NCBI RefSeq assembly: GCF_002005305.1
Contig: NZ_CP014782.1
Location: forward strand, 5,208,001 to 5,272,000
Length of the DNA stretch: 64,000 nt
Source: Shewanella psychrophila
Lineage (GTDB): Bacteria > Pseudomonadota > Gammaproteobacteria > Enterobacterales > Shewanellaceae
Direction of reading: 5' to 3'
The first letter of the stretch is position 1. Every line of letters starts with the position of its first letter. A program made the position numbers and the translations under genes. Under the pieces are notes generated by a model. The model worked only from the letters and a program-made list of their open reading frames with translations, was not told the DNA's origin and made no database searches. Below are positions 46,722 to 55,696 of the stretch, piece by piece.

Positions 46722-46748
46722 AAAAAAGGGACACCCAGTCCCTTTTTT
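46722..46748 (-). terminator. Rho-independent terminator after the HlyD-like gene
   Basis: A perfect 11-bp stem, AAAAAAGGGAC (46722-46732) and GTCCCTTTTTT (46738-46748), with a 5-nt loop and T runs on both strands, 29 bp after the stop of the membrane fusion protein gene. Confidence 0.9.
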
Positions 46749-46777
46749 CACTCAAACTATTATTTATTCTTCAGTGC

Positions 46778-47914
46778 TTAATGGAACACGTAGTTCAGCC
46801 ACCCCTGCATCCTCAATAACACCTTACGCATAATAGCCACATGGGAGAAGTGATCGGTATAGATAGCCGCTTGTCCCGCAACCCCCGCGGGGAAGCGATC
46901 CCTTACCTCATGGTCGTCTAGCTCTATCAAGACGATGACACGGCCACGCTGCATCAGGTGACGCGAAGAGATCAGCGCACCTGAAGACTGAATTTCACCT
47001 TCTGCCATTGCGGGTAAAATCTTAGAAACTTTGCCCTTAAATATTTGCCCAGGCGCACCGTCTAAAATAACCTCAGCCTCATCACCCTCTTTGAGTCTCA
47101 AGAGTGAATTTTGCCAAAAAGCACCGGCAAACAACTTCTGTTCATCGGGAATAAAACTCATCAAGGGGCGAAGTGGCATGGGCACAGCAACGATACCTGG
47201 GCGTAAAGCCATTTGTGTCACTATGCCATCGGCTGGCGCCCTGACTACTGTCATATCGAGGTCAAACTGAGCCTTCTCCAACTCTCCTTGGATGCCTGCA
47301 ACCTTAGTATTAACACCATCGATATTTGATTCGAAGGCGAGACGTACTCTCAGCTCATCGGCTCTGACTGCGCTTAGCTGAGCCTCAGAAGAAAGATAAA
47401 GTTGACGCTTGTTATCCAGCTCAAGTTCGGTAAATGGCGAGTTTGCACCGCCCCTCTTCTTGCCCTTGGCATAACGATCATAGGCCGATTTAGTCCTATC
47501 CTTATCCGCTACGGCGCGTTCTACGCTGGCTGTTGCGGCTTTCCAGGCTGCTTCTAATTGTGGCACTTCCTGCTCAGCGGCAAGCAATGCGGCACGTTTC
47601 TGTTTAACAATAGCAGCAAAGGGAGTCGGATCTATTCTAAATAGCACCTCGCCTTTCTTAATCGGTGTATTAGGTTTGACCTCAACACTGGTTACTACAC
47701 CTTTAACCGCGGGGTTTATTGGTGTCGTCACGAAGTATTCTTTCGCAAAAGGTGTATAAGGATGGTTATAGTTCATCAAGAGCACGAGCGCCCCAACGAT
47801 GAAAATACCGCCAAGAATAGCCGTAGGCACGGTCCACTTATTGAGTGGGATTTTGAAAATTTTAAATATAGCTATACAGATAGCGGTATAAGTAAGAATG
47901 AGTAACAGATCCAT
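46778..47914 (-). CDS. HlyD/YibH-family membrane fusion protein
   Basis: A 378-residue membrane fusion protein, the same length as E. coli YibH and YiaV. Two N-terminal hydrophobic segments (about 3-19 and 28-46) precede a lipoyl-like hairpin (VKGVVTSVEVKPNTPIKKGE), a long coiled coil (about 105-200), the second lipoyl half with VRAPADGIVTQ, and a beta-barrel part. Start at ATG 47914 follows GGAGG and overlaps the upstream DUF3302 gene's end closely. No outer-membrane channel or inner-membrane pump gene is adjacent, so the substrate is unknown. Confidence 0.9.
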   Translation of the reverse strand: MDLLLILTYTAICIAIFKIFKIPLNKWTVPTAILGGIFIVGALVLLMNYNHPYTPFAKEYFVTTPINPAVKGVVTSVEVKPNTPIKKGEVLFRIDPTPFAAIVKQKRAALLAAEQEVPQLEAAWKAATASVERAVADKDRTKSAYDRYAKGKKRGGANSPFTELELDNKRQLYLSSEAQLSAVRADELRVRLAFESNIDGVNTKVAGIQGELEKAQFDLDMTVVRAPADGIVTQMALRPGIVAVPMPLRPLMSFIPDEQKLFAGAFWQNSLLRLKEGDEAEVILDGAPGQIFKGKVSKILPAMAEGEIQSSGALISSRHLMQRGRVIVLIELDDHEVRDRFPAGVAGQAAIYTDHFSHVAIMRKVLLRMQGWLNYVFH

Positions 47915-47915
47915 C

Positions 47916-48305
47916 TTATGCCTCCTTGCCATTAGTTGAAGCTGCAACAGCTTGTTCATTGGGCTTAATTGAGCCTTGCTCTATGGACTGCAATCGGATC
48001 TCTAATTGAGCAACTGTCTTATTAAGCTGCTTCACTTCATCCTCTAATGCTAACTCTCGCTGCATCACATTATTAAATCCCCAGCCCCTGTCCTCCCGAT
48101 ATAAGGTTGCCCAAATCCACAAAAATGGCCAGATGGCATGTAAGGTAAACAAGCTTACCCAACCAGCAATATGCAGTGCATCTTGTTGTGGATGATTACG
48201 CTCTTTGGCAATCTCATAGGGAATATCATGAATGACTATGATTCCGTAAAACAGAAAAATAGCGACGAAGAAGATCACGCCCAAAGCAAAATAGTCTAAA
48301 AACAC
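47916..48305 (-). CDS. DUF3302 membrane protein (YibI/YiaW-like)
   Basis: A 129-residue protein with two transmembrane segments (about 6-26 and 44-66) and a C-terminal coiled coil (about 80-115) ending in a polar tail. The FALGVIFFVAIFLFYGIIVI segment and IPYEIAKERNHPQQDAL loop match DUF3302. In E. coli the corresponding genes pair with YibH or YiaV, as here, where the next gene starts 1 base after this stop. Probably a partner of the membrane fusion protein. Confidence 0.88.
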   Translation of the reverse strand: MFLDYFALGVIFFVAIFLFYGIIVIHDIPYEIAKERNHPQQDALHIAGWVSLFTLHAIWPFLWIWATLYREDRGWGFNNVMQRELALEDEVKQLNKTVAQLEIRLQSIEQGSIKPNEQAVAASTNGKEA

Positions 48306-48855
48306 CTTAGCTCCTTATATCTAATTATTACCCTTAATAAAGTAATGTTTAGATCGTTATTTTTATTAGTTAAAGCCCAACACACGCAAAAAACATTCTC
48401 TCAACATTCCCTTATCAATACCAGCTTATTTTACCGCTTCATTTTTGTTGACTTTTTCTCGACACGCTGGATATATCCTAGCTCTCGCATCATCAGCCAT
48501 AGCTGTAATATGCTCTAAAAATGACAGTAAGATGTTAAGAATAATGTACCTGATGTCTTAAAATGATGATGAAACTTAAATGCCCACAATGAGAGGCATA
48601 CCAGACTAGAACGGTGCACGATAAGCCTCCAAACTGCCGACTTAAATCAGGACGGGACTGACACAATAAAAAGGCCTGAAAGCTTTCACTTTCAGGCCTT
48701 ATGGCACTATAAAATACCAATCGGTATAAGCATTAATTTCCCGCAGAGCTTTTTCAGCTTCGCCTACTACAATGAGTTTTCCGGTTTTGTCATCAAGATT
48801 ATTAAAGAGCCATAAGAAACATAAATTTGAGATTAAATAGATCTCGCTATTATCT
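48306..48855. other. 550-bp intergenic region with a strong hairpin and a short palindrome
   Basis: No believable gene: a 61-codon minus-strand frame here reads through the hairpin at 48671-48700 and looks random. A palindromic motif, TACC-aatc-GGTA (48716-48727), follows. The promoter of the DUF3302 gene lies at the left side. Confidence 0.55.
48671..48700 (-). terminator. Strong hairpin with minus-strand T tract
   Basis: A perfect 12-bp stem, AAGGCCTGAAAG (48671-48682) and CTTTCAGGCCTT (48689-48700), with a 6-nt loop; on the minus strand it is followed by TTTATTG. It lies 155 bp beyond the dehydrogenase stop (48856), so the transcript would have a long 3' tail or a separate small RNA. Confidence 0.75.
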
Positions 48856-49827
48856 TTAGCTCACTTGGTTTTCGAACTTACCAAGCTCACTTTGCTCACC
48901 AGATAAAAAATGACTCAGGTTATTGGTGGCAATATCAAGTAACTTCTGCCTAGCTTCTATGGTTGCCCAGGAATTATGGGGGCTAATTGAAATATTCTTT
49001 GCGCTGAGTAAAGGATTAGTTGGCATTGGCGGCTCACTCGAGAGTACATCGACCCCAGCGGCAGTAATCCTTCCCTCTTCTAAAGCCTGTGCAAGGGCAG
49101 TTTCATCAATGAGTCCACCGCGAGCCGTGTTGATTAATATGGCACTCGGTTTCATCTGCTGTAGCGTTTTATCATTAATCAGCTTGTCGGTGCTTCCAGA
49201 TAAGGGACAGTGTAATGACACAATATCGGCCATAGTAAACAGCGGCTCTCGCTCACACCATTCTACTCCTACAGGCAGACTAGCATTTTGAGAACGGGTA
49301 TTGACCAGAACCGTCATGCCAAAAGCTAATCCAATATTCGCCACTTGTTGGCCAATAGCGCCATAACCTATCAAACCTAAGATTTTACCCTTGAGTGATT
49401 GCAGTGGAGACAGGGTGAAACAAAAATCATCACACTTAGACCAAGCTCCATCTACTACCGCGTTATGGTGGCTACTGACTTTTTGGGTATGATGCAAGAT
49501 ATGAGCAAATACCATCTGGGCAACTGCATCAGGGGCATAGGCTGGCACATTGGTCACCACTATGCCTTGCTGACTTGCTGCATCGAGATCAACAACATTC
49601 GTCCCGGTTGCCAATACCCCGATATATTTAAGCTTGGGCAGCGAGGCCAGTACATTGCTATCGAGCACAGTCTTGTTAGTAAATAGGATCTCGGCATCTG
49701 CTGCTCGAGAAATGACTAACTCGTCATCAGTTCTGTCATAACAATCTAATTCACCAAATTGCTCAAGGCCTTCCCAACTAAGATCACCTGGATTAAGGGT
49801 AAAACTGTCCAGTACGACAAGCTTCAT
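48856..49827 (-). CDS. D-2-hydroxyacid dehydrogenase (glycerate dehydrogenase-like)
   Basis: A 323-residue NAD(P)H-dependent enzyme. The nucleotide-binding motif is GLIGYGAIGQQVA (about 150-162), the substrate Arg lies in NTARGGLIDE (about 234-243), and the acid pair is completed by the Glu before PPMP and the His of SPHNSW (about 288). The VLATGTNVVD segment is typical. It reduces hydroxypyruvate or a similar 2-oxoacid; the exact substrate is open. No close operon partner. Confidence 0.9.
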   Translation of the reverse strand: MKLVVLDSFTLNPGDLSWEGLEQFGELDCYDRTDDELVISRAADAEILFTNKTVLDSNVLASLPKLKYIGVLATGTNVVDLDAASQQGIVVTNVPAYAPDAVAQMVFAHILHHTQKVSSHHNAVVDGAWSKCDDFCFTLSPLQSLKGKILGLIGYGAIGQQVANIGLAFGMTVLVNTRSQNASLPVGVEWCEREPLFTMADIVSLHCPLSGSTDKLINDKTLQQMKPSAILINTARGGLIDETALAQALEEGRITAAGVDVLSSEPPMPTNPLLSAKNISISPHNSWATIEARQKLLDIATNNLSHFLSGEQSELGKFENQVS

Positions 49828-49857
49828 AGCACACTCCGAACTAATAAAAACGATTGA

Positions 49858-50487
49858 TTAGAAAGTTAACTTTACACCTGCGTTAACTTGTCCTTGCCAC
49901 ATAATATCGGCATGAATATTCCATATGCACTGGCCACCATTACAAAACAGGGCGTTATCACTACTGATGAACGTGGCATATCCCCTAGCATCGGCAAACA
50001 GTGAAACAGCGGGAGTCACTTCGTACTCGAGTCCGGCACCAAACCCCATGGAAAAGCGTGACTCATTGGAATAGTCACCACTGGGCCTCATATTAGTCAT
50101 CCCCACACTCGCGGTAACATAAGGCTTTAAGTTACCGTTAGGAAAGAATAGCGATCCACCGATATGGAAGTAATCGACAGTCAAATCGGTTATTGAGTCC
50201 GGGCTAAAATTACCACCAGTTCGCAGATCTGTACTCTGACTACTATAGAGAAAATAGATATTACCGGGATCTTTGGTGGTGACTCCAAACATCACACCGT
50301 AGTTAGCGGATTCGGCAATTTTGACACTCCCCTGTTCACTAGTATCTGTCTTAGTCACATCAAATTCGCTAGCTGCAAAGTTATAACCAGCAAAAGGGGC
50401 GACAAAAACTTCGGCCGATGCAGATACAGTAAACAAGGCACTTGTGCCGACCCAAGCCGTGAGCAGTAACTGAGTATACTTTTTCAT
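49858..50487 (-). CDS. Outer-membrane beta-barrel protein
   Basis: A 209-residue protein with signal peptide (MKKYTQLLLTAWVGTSALFT, cleavage after SASA) and an eight-strand-like barrel pattern with alternating residues and C-terminal aromatic (VKLTF). GAGLEYEVTPAVSLFADARG is typical of OmpW/OmpA-like barrels. The second of two close ATG codons (50487) is preferred because AGGGA touches the first. Function unknown; small-molecule passage or structural. Confidence 0.8.
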   Translation of the reverse strand: MKKYTQLLLTAWVGTSALFTVSASAEVFVAPFAGYNFAASEFDVTKTDTSEQGSVKIAESANYGVMFGVTTKDPGNIYFLYSSQSTDLRTGGNFSPDSITDLTVDYFHIGGSLFFPNGNLKPYVTASVGMTNMRPSGDYSNESRFSMGFGAGLEYEVTPAVSLFADARGYATFISSDNALFCNGGQCIWNIHADIMWQGQVNAGVKLTF

Positions 50488-50549
50488 CTTCATTCCCTTT
50501 TGTTGTTATTTTCTCATCACACCATAAATCCATTTAACCCAAACCGAAA

Positions 50550-51326
50550 CTAGCGCATACCCCTGTCAGATTTAACTCGATCGTACGCTGCCTGTATATC
50601 TTGAGCCTTTCGGTTGGCCAGTTCCATCATCTCTTCAGGGAGACCTTTAGCCACTAGTTTGTCTGGGTGATGTTCGTTCATCAGTTTACGATAAGCCCGT
50701 TTTACTTCTTGATCCGACGATGACTCGGCCATACCCAAGAGATCATAAGCATCTTCGATACTCGTTTGGCTACCGCCTCCCTTGTGAAAGTTAAACTCAG
50801 CTTGCCAACGCTTAAGTAACTCGTCTAACTGGCTGCGGCTATACCCTAGCTCTTGGGCAATGGTAAGTAGAATAGCATGTTCCTTAGGATCGAGCTCGGC
50901 ATCAGACAGAGCTGTCTGGATCTGGATTTCCAGAAACATCTGCAACAACTCTTTACGACCCATGGAGATGATTCTAAAGGTTTTTAAGCAGGCCTTGATA
51001 TCGAAATCAATAGCCTTGCCTTCGCTAAACGCTTTCTGAGCTTCTTTCCTCGCCTCACCTTTAAGCTGCATCTGATCCATCAACATGGTCGCGATACGAA
51101 TATCGTTCTCAGTAACCTGGCCCGATGCTTTCGCTACATGACCCATCACAGCAAAAGTCGTATTAAAGAAAAGCGTCTGTCTATTGGCCCCCTTACCTAT
51201 AATCCCACTCAGCTGGGCACTTTTTTTATCATATAAATGGCCTAACCAGAGGCCAATCAGGCCTCCAATGAATCGCCCAAACATAAAACCTATGGCGAAA
51301 CCAAAAAACTTACCCCAAATACGCAT
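50550..51326 (-). CDS. djlA: Co-chaperone DjlA
   Basis: A 258-residue membrane-anchored DnaJ-like protein. One N-terminal transmembrane segment rich in Gly (about 6-28, with GFMFGRFIGGLIG) is followed by a TerB-like central domain (about 50-175) and a C-terminal J domain with the HPD motif in MNEHHPDKLVAKG (about 217-229). It recruits DnaK at the inner membrane and affects envelope stress signalling. The gene sits near lptD, as in E. coli. Confidence 0.95.
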   Translation of the reverse strand: MRIWGKFFGFAIGFMFGRFIGGLIGLWLGHLYDKKSAQLSGIIGKGANRQTLFFNTTFAVMGHVAKASGQVTENDIRIATMLMDQMQLKGEARKEAQKAFSEGKAIDFDIKACLKTFRIISMGRKELLQMFLEIQIQTALSDAELDPKEHAILLTIAQELGYSRSQLDELLKRWQAEFNFHKGGGSQTSIEDAYDLLGMAESSSDQEVKRAYRKLMNEHHPDKLVAKGLPEEMMELANRKAQDIQAAYDRVKSDRGMR

Positions 51327-51391
51327 TAAAAAACCCTATATATCAATGATTCAATTGTCACAGTTACAAATATAAAATACAAAAATTTACA

Positions 51392-52078
51392 CTAGCCGAC
51401 TTGAAGTCTATGCTCCAAAGCTTCGAGTCGCTCTATGGTGCCAACATCACACCAATAACCTGAATAGTGACTGCCAGATACCAGATCCGATGGCATCTTC
51501 TGCCGCAATAATGGCGCTAACGGGAAACCTTCTTCGGGTGTGTCATCAAATAACGAAGGATGATAGAGACCCAATCCAGAGAAAGTCAGTGCCGGCTCTT
51601 CACCTATTTTCTGGGCAGCTACTAGGCCAGCATGCAGCGGAAAATCACCATTAGGATGCTGAATAGGATTATCCACTAACCAGAGGTGAGCCATTTTGCC
51701 AGCATTAATCTGCGCCAATCCGATATCGATATCTTGAGGCAGATCATCCATAAACACATCGCCATTTATTACCAAAAATGCTTCATCGCCCAATAGTGGC
51801 AAAGCACGCTTAATACCTCCACCTGTCTCTAAAGCACTCTGCTCCTCACTATAATGCAATTGAATGCCCCAGCGACTGCCATCACCAAGTTGCTCTACTA
51901 GCTTCTCTCCAAGCCAGGCATGGTTGATCACTATCTCATCGAAACCGGCAGCTGCGAGTCGCTCTATATGATAAACGATCAAAGGTTTGCCTGAAACGCA
52001 CACTAAGGGTTTAGGAAGAGAGTCGGTTAACGGTCTCAGCCTTTCACCTCTTCCGGCCGCTAGAATCATCGCCTTCAT
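51392..52078 (-). CDS. murU: N-acetylmuramate-1-phosphate uridylyltransferase MurU
   Basis: A 228-residue nucleotidyltransferase. It begins MKAMILAAGRGERLRPLTD, with the sugar nucleotidyltransferase signature, followed by PKPLVCVSGKPLI and, later, VINGDVFMDDLP with the metal-binding Asp. MurU converts MurNAc-1-phosphate to UDP-MurNAc in the peptidoglycan recycling route that bypasses MurA, the fosfomycin target. It overlaps the amgK stop by 4 bp (ATGA), which supports the pathway assignment. Confidence 0.92.
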   Translation of the reverse strand: MKAMILAAGRGERLRPLTDSLPKPLVCVSGKPLIVYHIERLAAAGFDEIVINHAWLGEKLVEQLGDGSRWGIQLHYSEEQSALETGGGIKRALPLLGDEAFLVINGDVFMDDLPQDIDIGLAQINAGKMAHLWLVDNPIQHPNGDFPLHAGLVAAQKIGEEPALTFSGLGLYHPSLFDDTPEEGFPLAPLLRQKMPSDLVSGSHYSGYWCDVGTIERLEALEHRLQVG

Positions 52079-53088
52079 CGTTTGCCCTCAAATGCGGGCA
52101 CTAAGGTGTTAGCTACCCAAGCACTAAATCGCTCAAGTTCAGGGTAACGTGCTGAAATATCACAGATATAGATCAGTGTCATAGGAATATCCGCCATGTA
52201 GGCAGACTTACTATCTCTATAGTTTAAGCGAGAAAAAATACCTGCCGCCTTTATATGTCTCTGTATTCCCATCAGATCGAACCATCTTCGGTACGTCTCT
52301 AAGCTTACCGAACTACCGACCAGACCAGCTTGTTTCTGATTTAAATAATGCTTCTCCATCAAGGTCTCTACCAGCGAATCTGGCCAACGAATATAGCAAT
52401 CTCGTAATAACGACACTGCATCATATGTCACAGGGCCTATTACGGCATCTTGAAAATCAATCACACTAAGTTGCTCGGTGCCAAACTCATCGGCAGTGAG
52501 CATCAAGTTACGGCTGTGATAATCTCTATGCATACCGACTTTTGATTGTTCTTCTGCATTTGTCACTAACAAACCAAAGGCATGATCGAGCATCTTTTGG
52601 GTATCGGTATCGATAACTAACTTAAGATGATGCTTTATCAACCAGTCGGTAAAAATATCTAACTCTTTGCGAACGAAGGCCGAATCATATAGAGGTAAGC
52701 CTATTTCGCCATTTCCGGTAAAAGCGGCGAACTTGTCCAAAAGGGTTAATGCCTGCGAGTAATATGCTTCGACACTCTCATCGTTGAGCCGTGAAAAAAG
52801 CTGTATATCACCTAAATCGCTCAAGAGTAAAAAACCATCTTCAACATTAGATTCAATAACTTGAGGAACATTAACGCCAAGTCCACCATAGGCTTTAGAT
52901 AATTTTATAAAAGGAGTCACAGGGATCAACTCAGGTGGCGAATCCATGATGATGTAACTATTCTCATCTTTAAACACTCTATAATAGCGTCTAAAACTCG
53001 CATCTCCAGAGATAAGAGATGGGTGTAGTTGAGTGCCAAAAACTTGGTTTAACCATGTATTTAACTGAAGAAATCTAAGATCTGACAA
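52075..53088 (-). CDS. amgK: Anomeric MurNAc/GlcNAc kinase AmgK
   Basis: A 337-residue aminoglycoside phosphotransferase-fold kinase. The catalytic loop is GMHRDYHSRNLML (about 193-205; Asp of HRDYH) and the metal-binding Asp lies in SVIDFQDAVIG (about 222-232). AmgK phosphorylates MurNAc at C1 for the next enzyme, MurU, whose gene follows with a 4-bp overlap. The pair is divergent from lptD across about 160 bp, an arrangement known in Pseudomonas-type genomes. Confidence 0.92.
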   Translation of the reverse strand: MSDLRFLQLNTWLNQVFGTQLHPSLISGDASFRRYYRVFKDENSYIIMDSPPELIPVTPFIKLSKAYGGLGVNVPQVIESNVEDGFLLLSDLGDIQLFSRLNDESVEAYYSQALTLLDKFAAFTGNGEIGLPLYDSAFVRKELDIFTDWLIKHHLKLVIDTDTQKMLDHAFGLLVTNAEEQSKVGMHRDYHSRNLMLTADEFGTEQLSVIDFQDAVIGPVTYDAVSLLRDCYIRWPDSLVETLMEKHYLNQKQAGLVGSSVSLETYRRWFDLMGIQRHIKAAGIFSRLNYRDSKSAYMADIPMTLIYICDISARYPELERFSAWVANTLVPAFEGKR

Positions 53089-53247
53089 GGGCGCCTCATG
53101 GCTCTTACGTAAAAATTGCTTTATTATAAAGCAAAATGGAATTAGCTAAAAAGCTCATTGTTGATATTTAGCTGAGTTGCCTGATAAAAGTGCAACTTTT
53201 CTCACCGATATTTGTCCAGACTAAGAAATCATAATAAACGACTTAAG

Positions 53248-55572
53248 ATGCATATCCGATATTTTTTGGCATTAAGCCTACTTCCCCAATTAGTCTTGGC
53301 TGAAGAAACCACGCCCGAGCCCGATGCCAGCATACAATGCTTGGTAGAGCCCCCAGTGCCTAGAATGGCAGTCGTCGATCCTGAAGCCTCTGAAACAGAC
53401 CTTCAAGAGATACGTATACTCTCAGATCGCTCGGAAGCTCAGATGGGTAAACAAGCCAAATTTAATGGCAACGTCTCTTTTAGCCAAGGTGGCCGTCATA
53501 TAGCGGCAGATGAAGCCATACTCAATCAGCAGAGTGAACGTCTGGATGCGAATGGAAATTTAGTCTTCCAAGATCAGATGTTCACCATCACCGCTGACTC
53601 TCTCGTGGCCCAGATGCGAGATAATAGTGCCACTCTTTCGGGCGCCCAATACTGGCTTCATGGTCAACAGATCCACGGTGACGCCGAAAAACTCGAAATA
53701 ACACCCGATAACAACTTGCATCTCACCAAGACAAATTTCACCACTTGTCCCCCGGGAGATTCATCTTGGTTGCTCGAAGCAGACAAAATAAAGATAGACA
53801 GTACAGAGGAATGGGGCGAACTTTGGGATGCCAAGCTAAAGATTGGCGGTGTACCTATCTTGTATATCCCTTACATGACGATCCCGGTATCGGATAAACG
53901 TAAGTCTGGATTTCTGTTTCCAACATTTAGTACCAGCACCACCAATGGTGTCGAGGTTGCCACCCCTTATTACTGGAACATAGCACCTGAGTACGATCTG
54001 ACATTTACTCCCAATTACATGTCGGCTCGAGGCTTATTTCTAAAAACTGACTTCAGATATTTAGCCGGTGAATCACAGCAAGGTCAGCTCAACGTTGAAT
54101 ATTTGGGTAACGATAACATGCTGAGTAACAACGCAGACCGTTACCTGTATCATTGGGAGCACAAGGGCGCGATCGATAAAAATTGGCGAGTATTAGCCAA
54201 CTTCACCCAAGTATCCGATAATAACTATTTCAACGACATGGACTCGGATGTCCAATCAGCAACTGATAACCAGTTATCACGCTTAGGTGAGGTCAGCTAT
54301 TTCGAAAGAAATTGGGACTTTAGCGCTAGAGTACAAGATATCAAGGTACTGGGAGAAGATGAGGTTCCTTATCAGGTGATGCCTCAGCTCAACTTTAACT
54401 ATCGTGCACCATCGCTTTGGAACGGCTTGGATTTTGACTTAATGAGTGAAGTCAGCAACTTTAAGCACCAAGATAATGAATTTTCCACCGCCACTCGTCT
54501 CCATGTAGAACCGAGTATTTCATTTCCAATACAAGGTCCGGCAGGCTCCTTAACCAGTGAAGTTAAACTGCTGCAAACCTATTATTGGCAAGATGATCAG
54601 GGCAACCCCAAAAACAGTGAGTTAGACGATCAAGTTAGCCGTACTCTGCCCCAGGTGCGTATCCATGGGCAGGTTAACTTTGAGCGTTATACAGACTATT
54701 TTAATGAAAATTATCGCCAAACCTTAGAGCCACAGTTTCAATATCTCTACGTGGGTTATGAAGATCAATCTAATATCGGCATCTATGATACAGCCCAACT
54801 TCAGGAAGATTATTTCGGCCTGTTCAGAGAAAGGCGTTTCTCTGGGTTAGATCGAATCGCCGATGCAAACCAGATGACTTTAGGTTTAACAACCCGCTTA
54901 TTTGACGAAAATAATATCGAGAAGTTCAAATTCAGTCTGGGACAGATATTCTACTTCCAAGATAGCCGTGTCGGCATCAACGATCCACAAATTCCGACTC
55001 AGACCTACACTCAGGAAAATACTTCTAACTCAGTCTTAGCGGCAGAGTTGAGTACTCAAATATACAAAGACTGGTATATGAGTGGAGCAATTCAGTATGA
55101 TACTAAGCAGAGTGAAAACAAGAAGAGTGAAGTGACTTTAGATTTTCGTCCTGGGGCGAATAAGTTACTGCAATTTAGCTATCGCTATGTGCCCGACTTG
55201 CTTAACACCAACACTAATGAGTCTGTCAACATATCCCAGGCTGGCATGCGAGGTGCTTGGCCTGTTAGCGATAGCCTATACCTAGTTGGAAACTGGTATT
55301 ATGACCTCAATGAAAGCCGTGCAGTAGAAACCTATGCAGGCTTTCAATATGAATCGTGTTGCTGGGCTCTACGTTTAAGTTATCATTACCGCATCAAAAC
55401 CAATTACGAAGACGATAATAATTCAACTTTGGATAATCGTGAACTCTTCGAAAGCGGAGTGTATCTAAACTTCGTCATTAAGGGACTCGGTGGTTCCGGC
55501 CCATTAGGTGTGACAGATATGCTCAATGATGGATTGTTTAACTATAGAAAACCTTTATACCTTAAAAACTAG
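53248..55572 (+). CDS. lptD: LPS-assembly outer-membrane protein LptD
   Basis: A 774-residue outer-membrane protein that, with LptE, inserts LPS into the outer leaflet. Signal peptide MHIRYFLALSLLPQLVLAEE, then an N-terminal OstA/jellyroll domain (about 65-200) and a large 26-strand barrel. The four disulfide cysteines are present: one in SIQCLVEP, one in TTCPPGD and a pair in ESCCWALRL. Start at ATG 53248 is preferred over TTG 53212, since it gives a normal signal peptide. It is the first gene of the surA-pdxA-rsmA series. Confidence 0.95.
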   Translation: MHIRYFLALSLLPQLVLAEETTPEPDASIQCLVEPPVPRMAVVDPEASETDLQEIRILSDRSEAQMGKQAKFNGNVSFSQGGRHIAADEAILNQQSERLDANGNLVFQDQMFTITADSLVAQMRDNSATLSGAQYWLHGQQIHGDAEKLEITPDNNLHLTKTNFTTCPPGDSSWLLEADKIKIDSTEEWGELWDAKLKIGGVPILYIPYMTIPVSDKRKSGFLFPTFSTSTTNGVEVATPYYWNIAPEYDLTFTPNYMSARGLFLKTDFRYLAGESQQGQLNVEYLGNDNMLSNNADRYLYHWEHKGAIDKNWRVLANFTQVSDNNYFNDMDSDVQSATDNQLSRLGEVSYFERNWDFSARVQDIKVLGEDEVPYQVMPQLNFNYRAPSLWNGLDFDLMSEVSNFKHQDNEFSTATRLHVEPSISFPIQGPAGSLTSEVKLLQTYYWQDDQGNPKNSELDDQVSRTLPQVRIHGQVNFERYTDYFNENYRQTLEPQFQYLYVGYEDQSNIGIYDTAQLQEDYFGLFRERRFSGLDRIADANQMTLGLTTRLFDENNIEKFKFSLGQIFYFQDSRVGINDPQIPTQTYTQENTSNSVLAAELSTQIYKDWYMSGAIQYDTKQSENKKSEVTLDFRPGANKLLQFSYRYVPDLLNTNTNESVNISQAGMRGAWPVSDSLYLVGNWYYDLNESRAVETYAGFQYESCCWALRLSYHYRIKTNYEDDNNSTLDNRELFESGVYLNFVIKGLGGSGPLGVTDMLNDGLFNYRKPLYLKN

Positions 55573-55696
55573 TTAAACAATTAATTGATATTGTTATGAA
55601 CCATGAGAAAGACTTATAGTCCAATCATGAAATAGATTCTCCAGTCAGCATTATTTAATGCTGCAGCTGATATTAATACGCCAAGGATTTTTGTGG

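Noticed and set aside
48535..48720. A 61-codon minus-strand frame
   Set aside because: It runs through a strong terminator hairpin and has no recognisable protein features.
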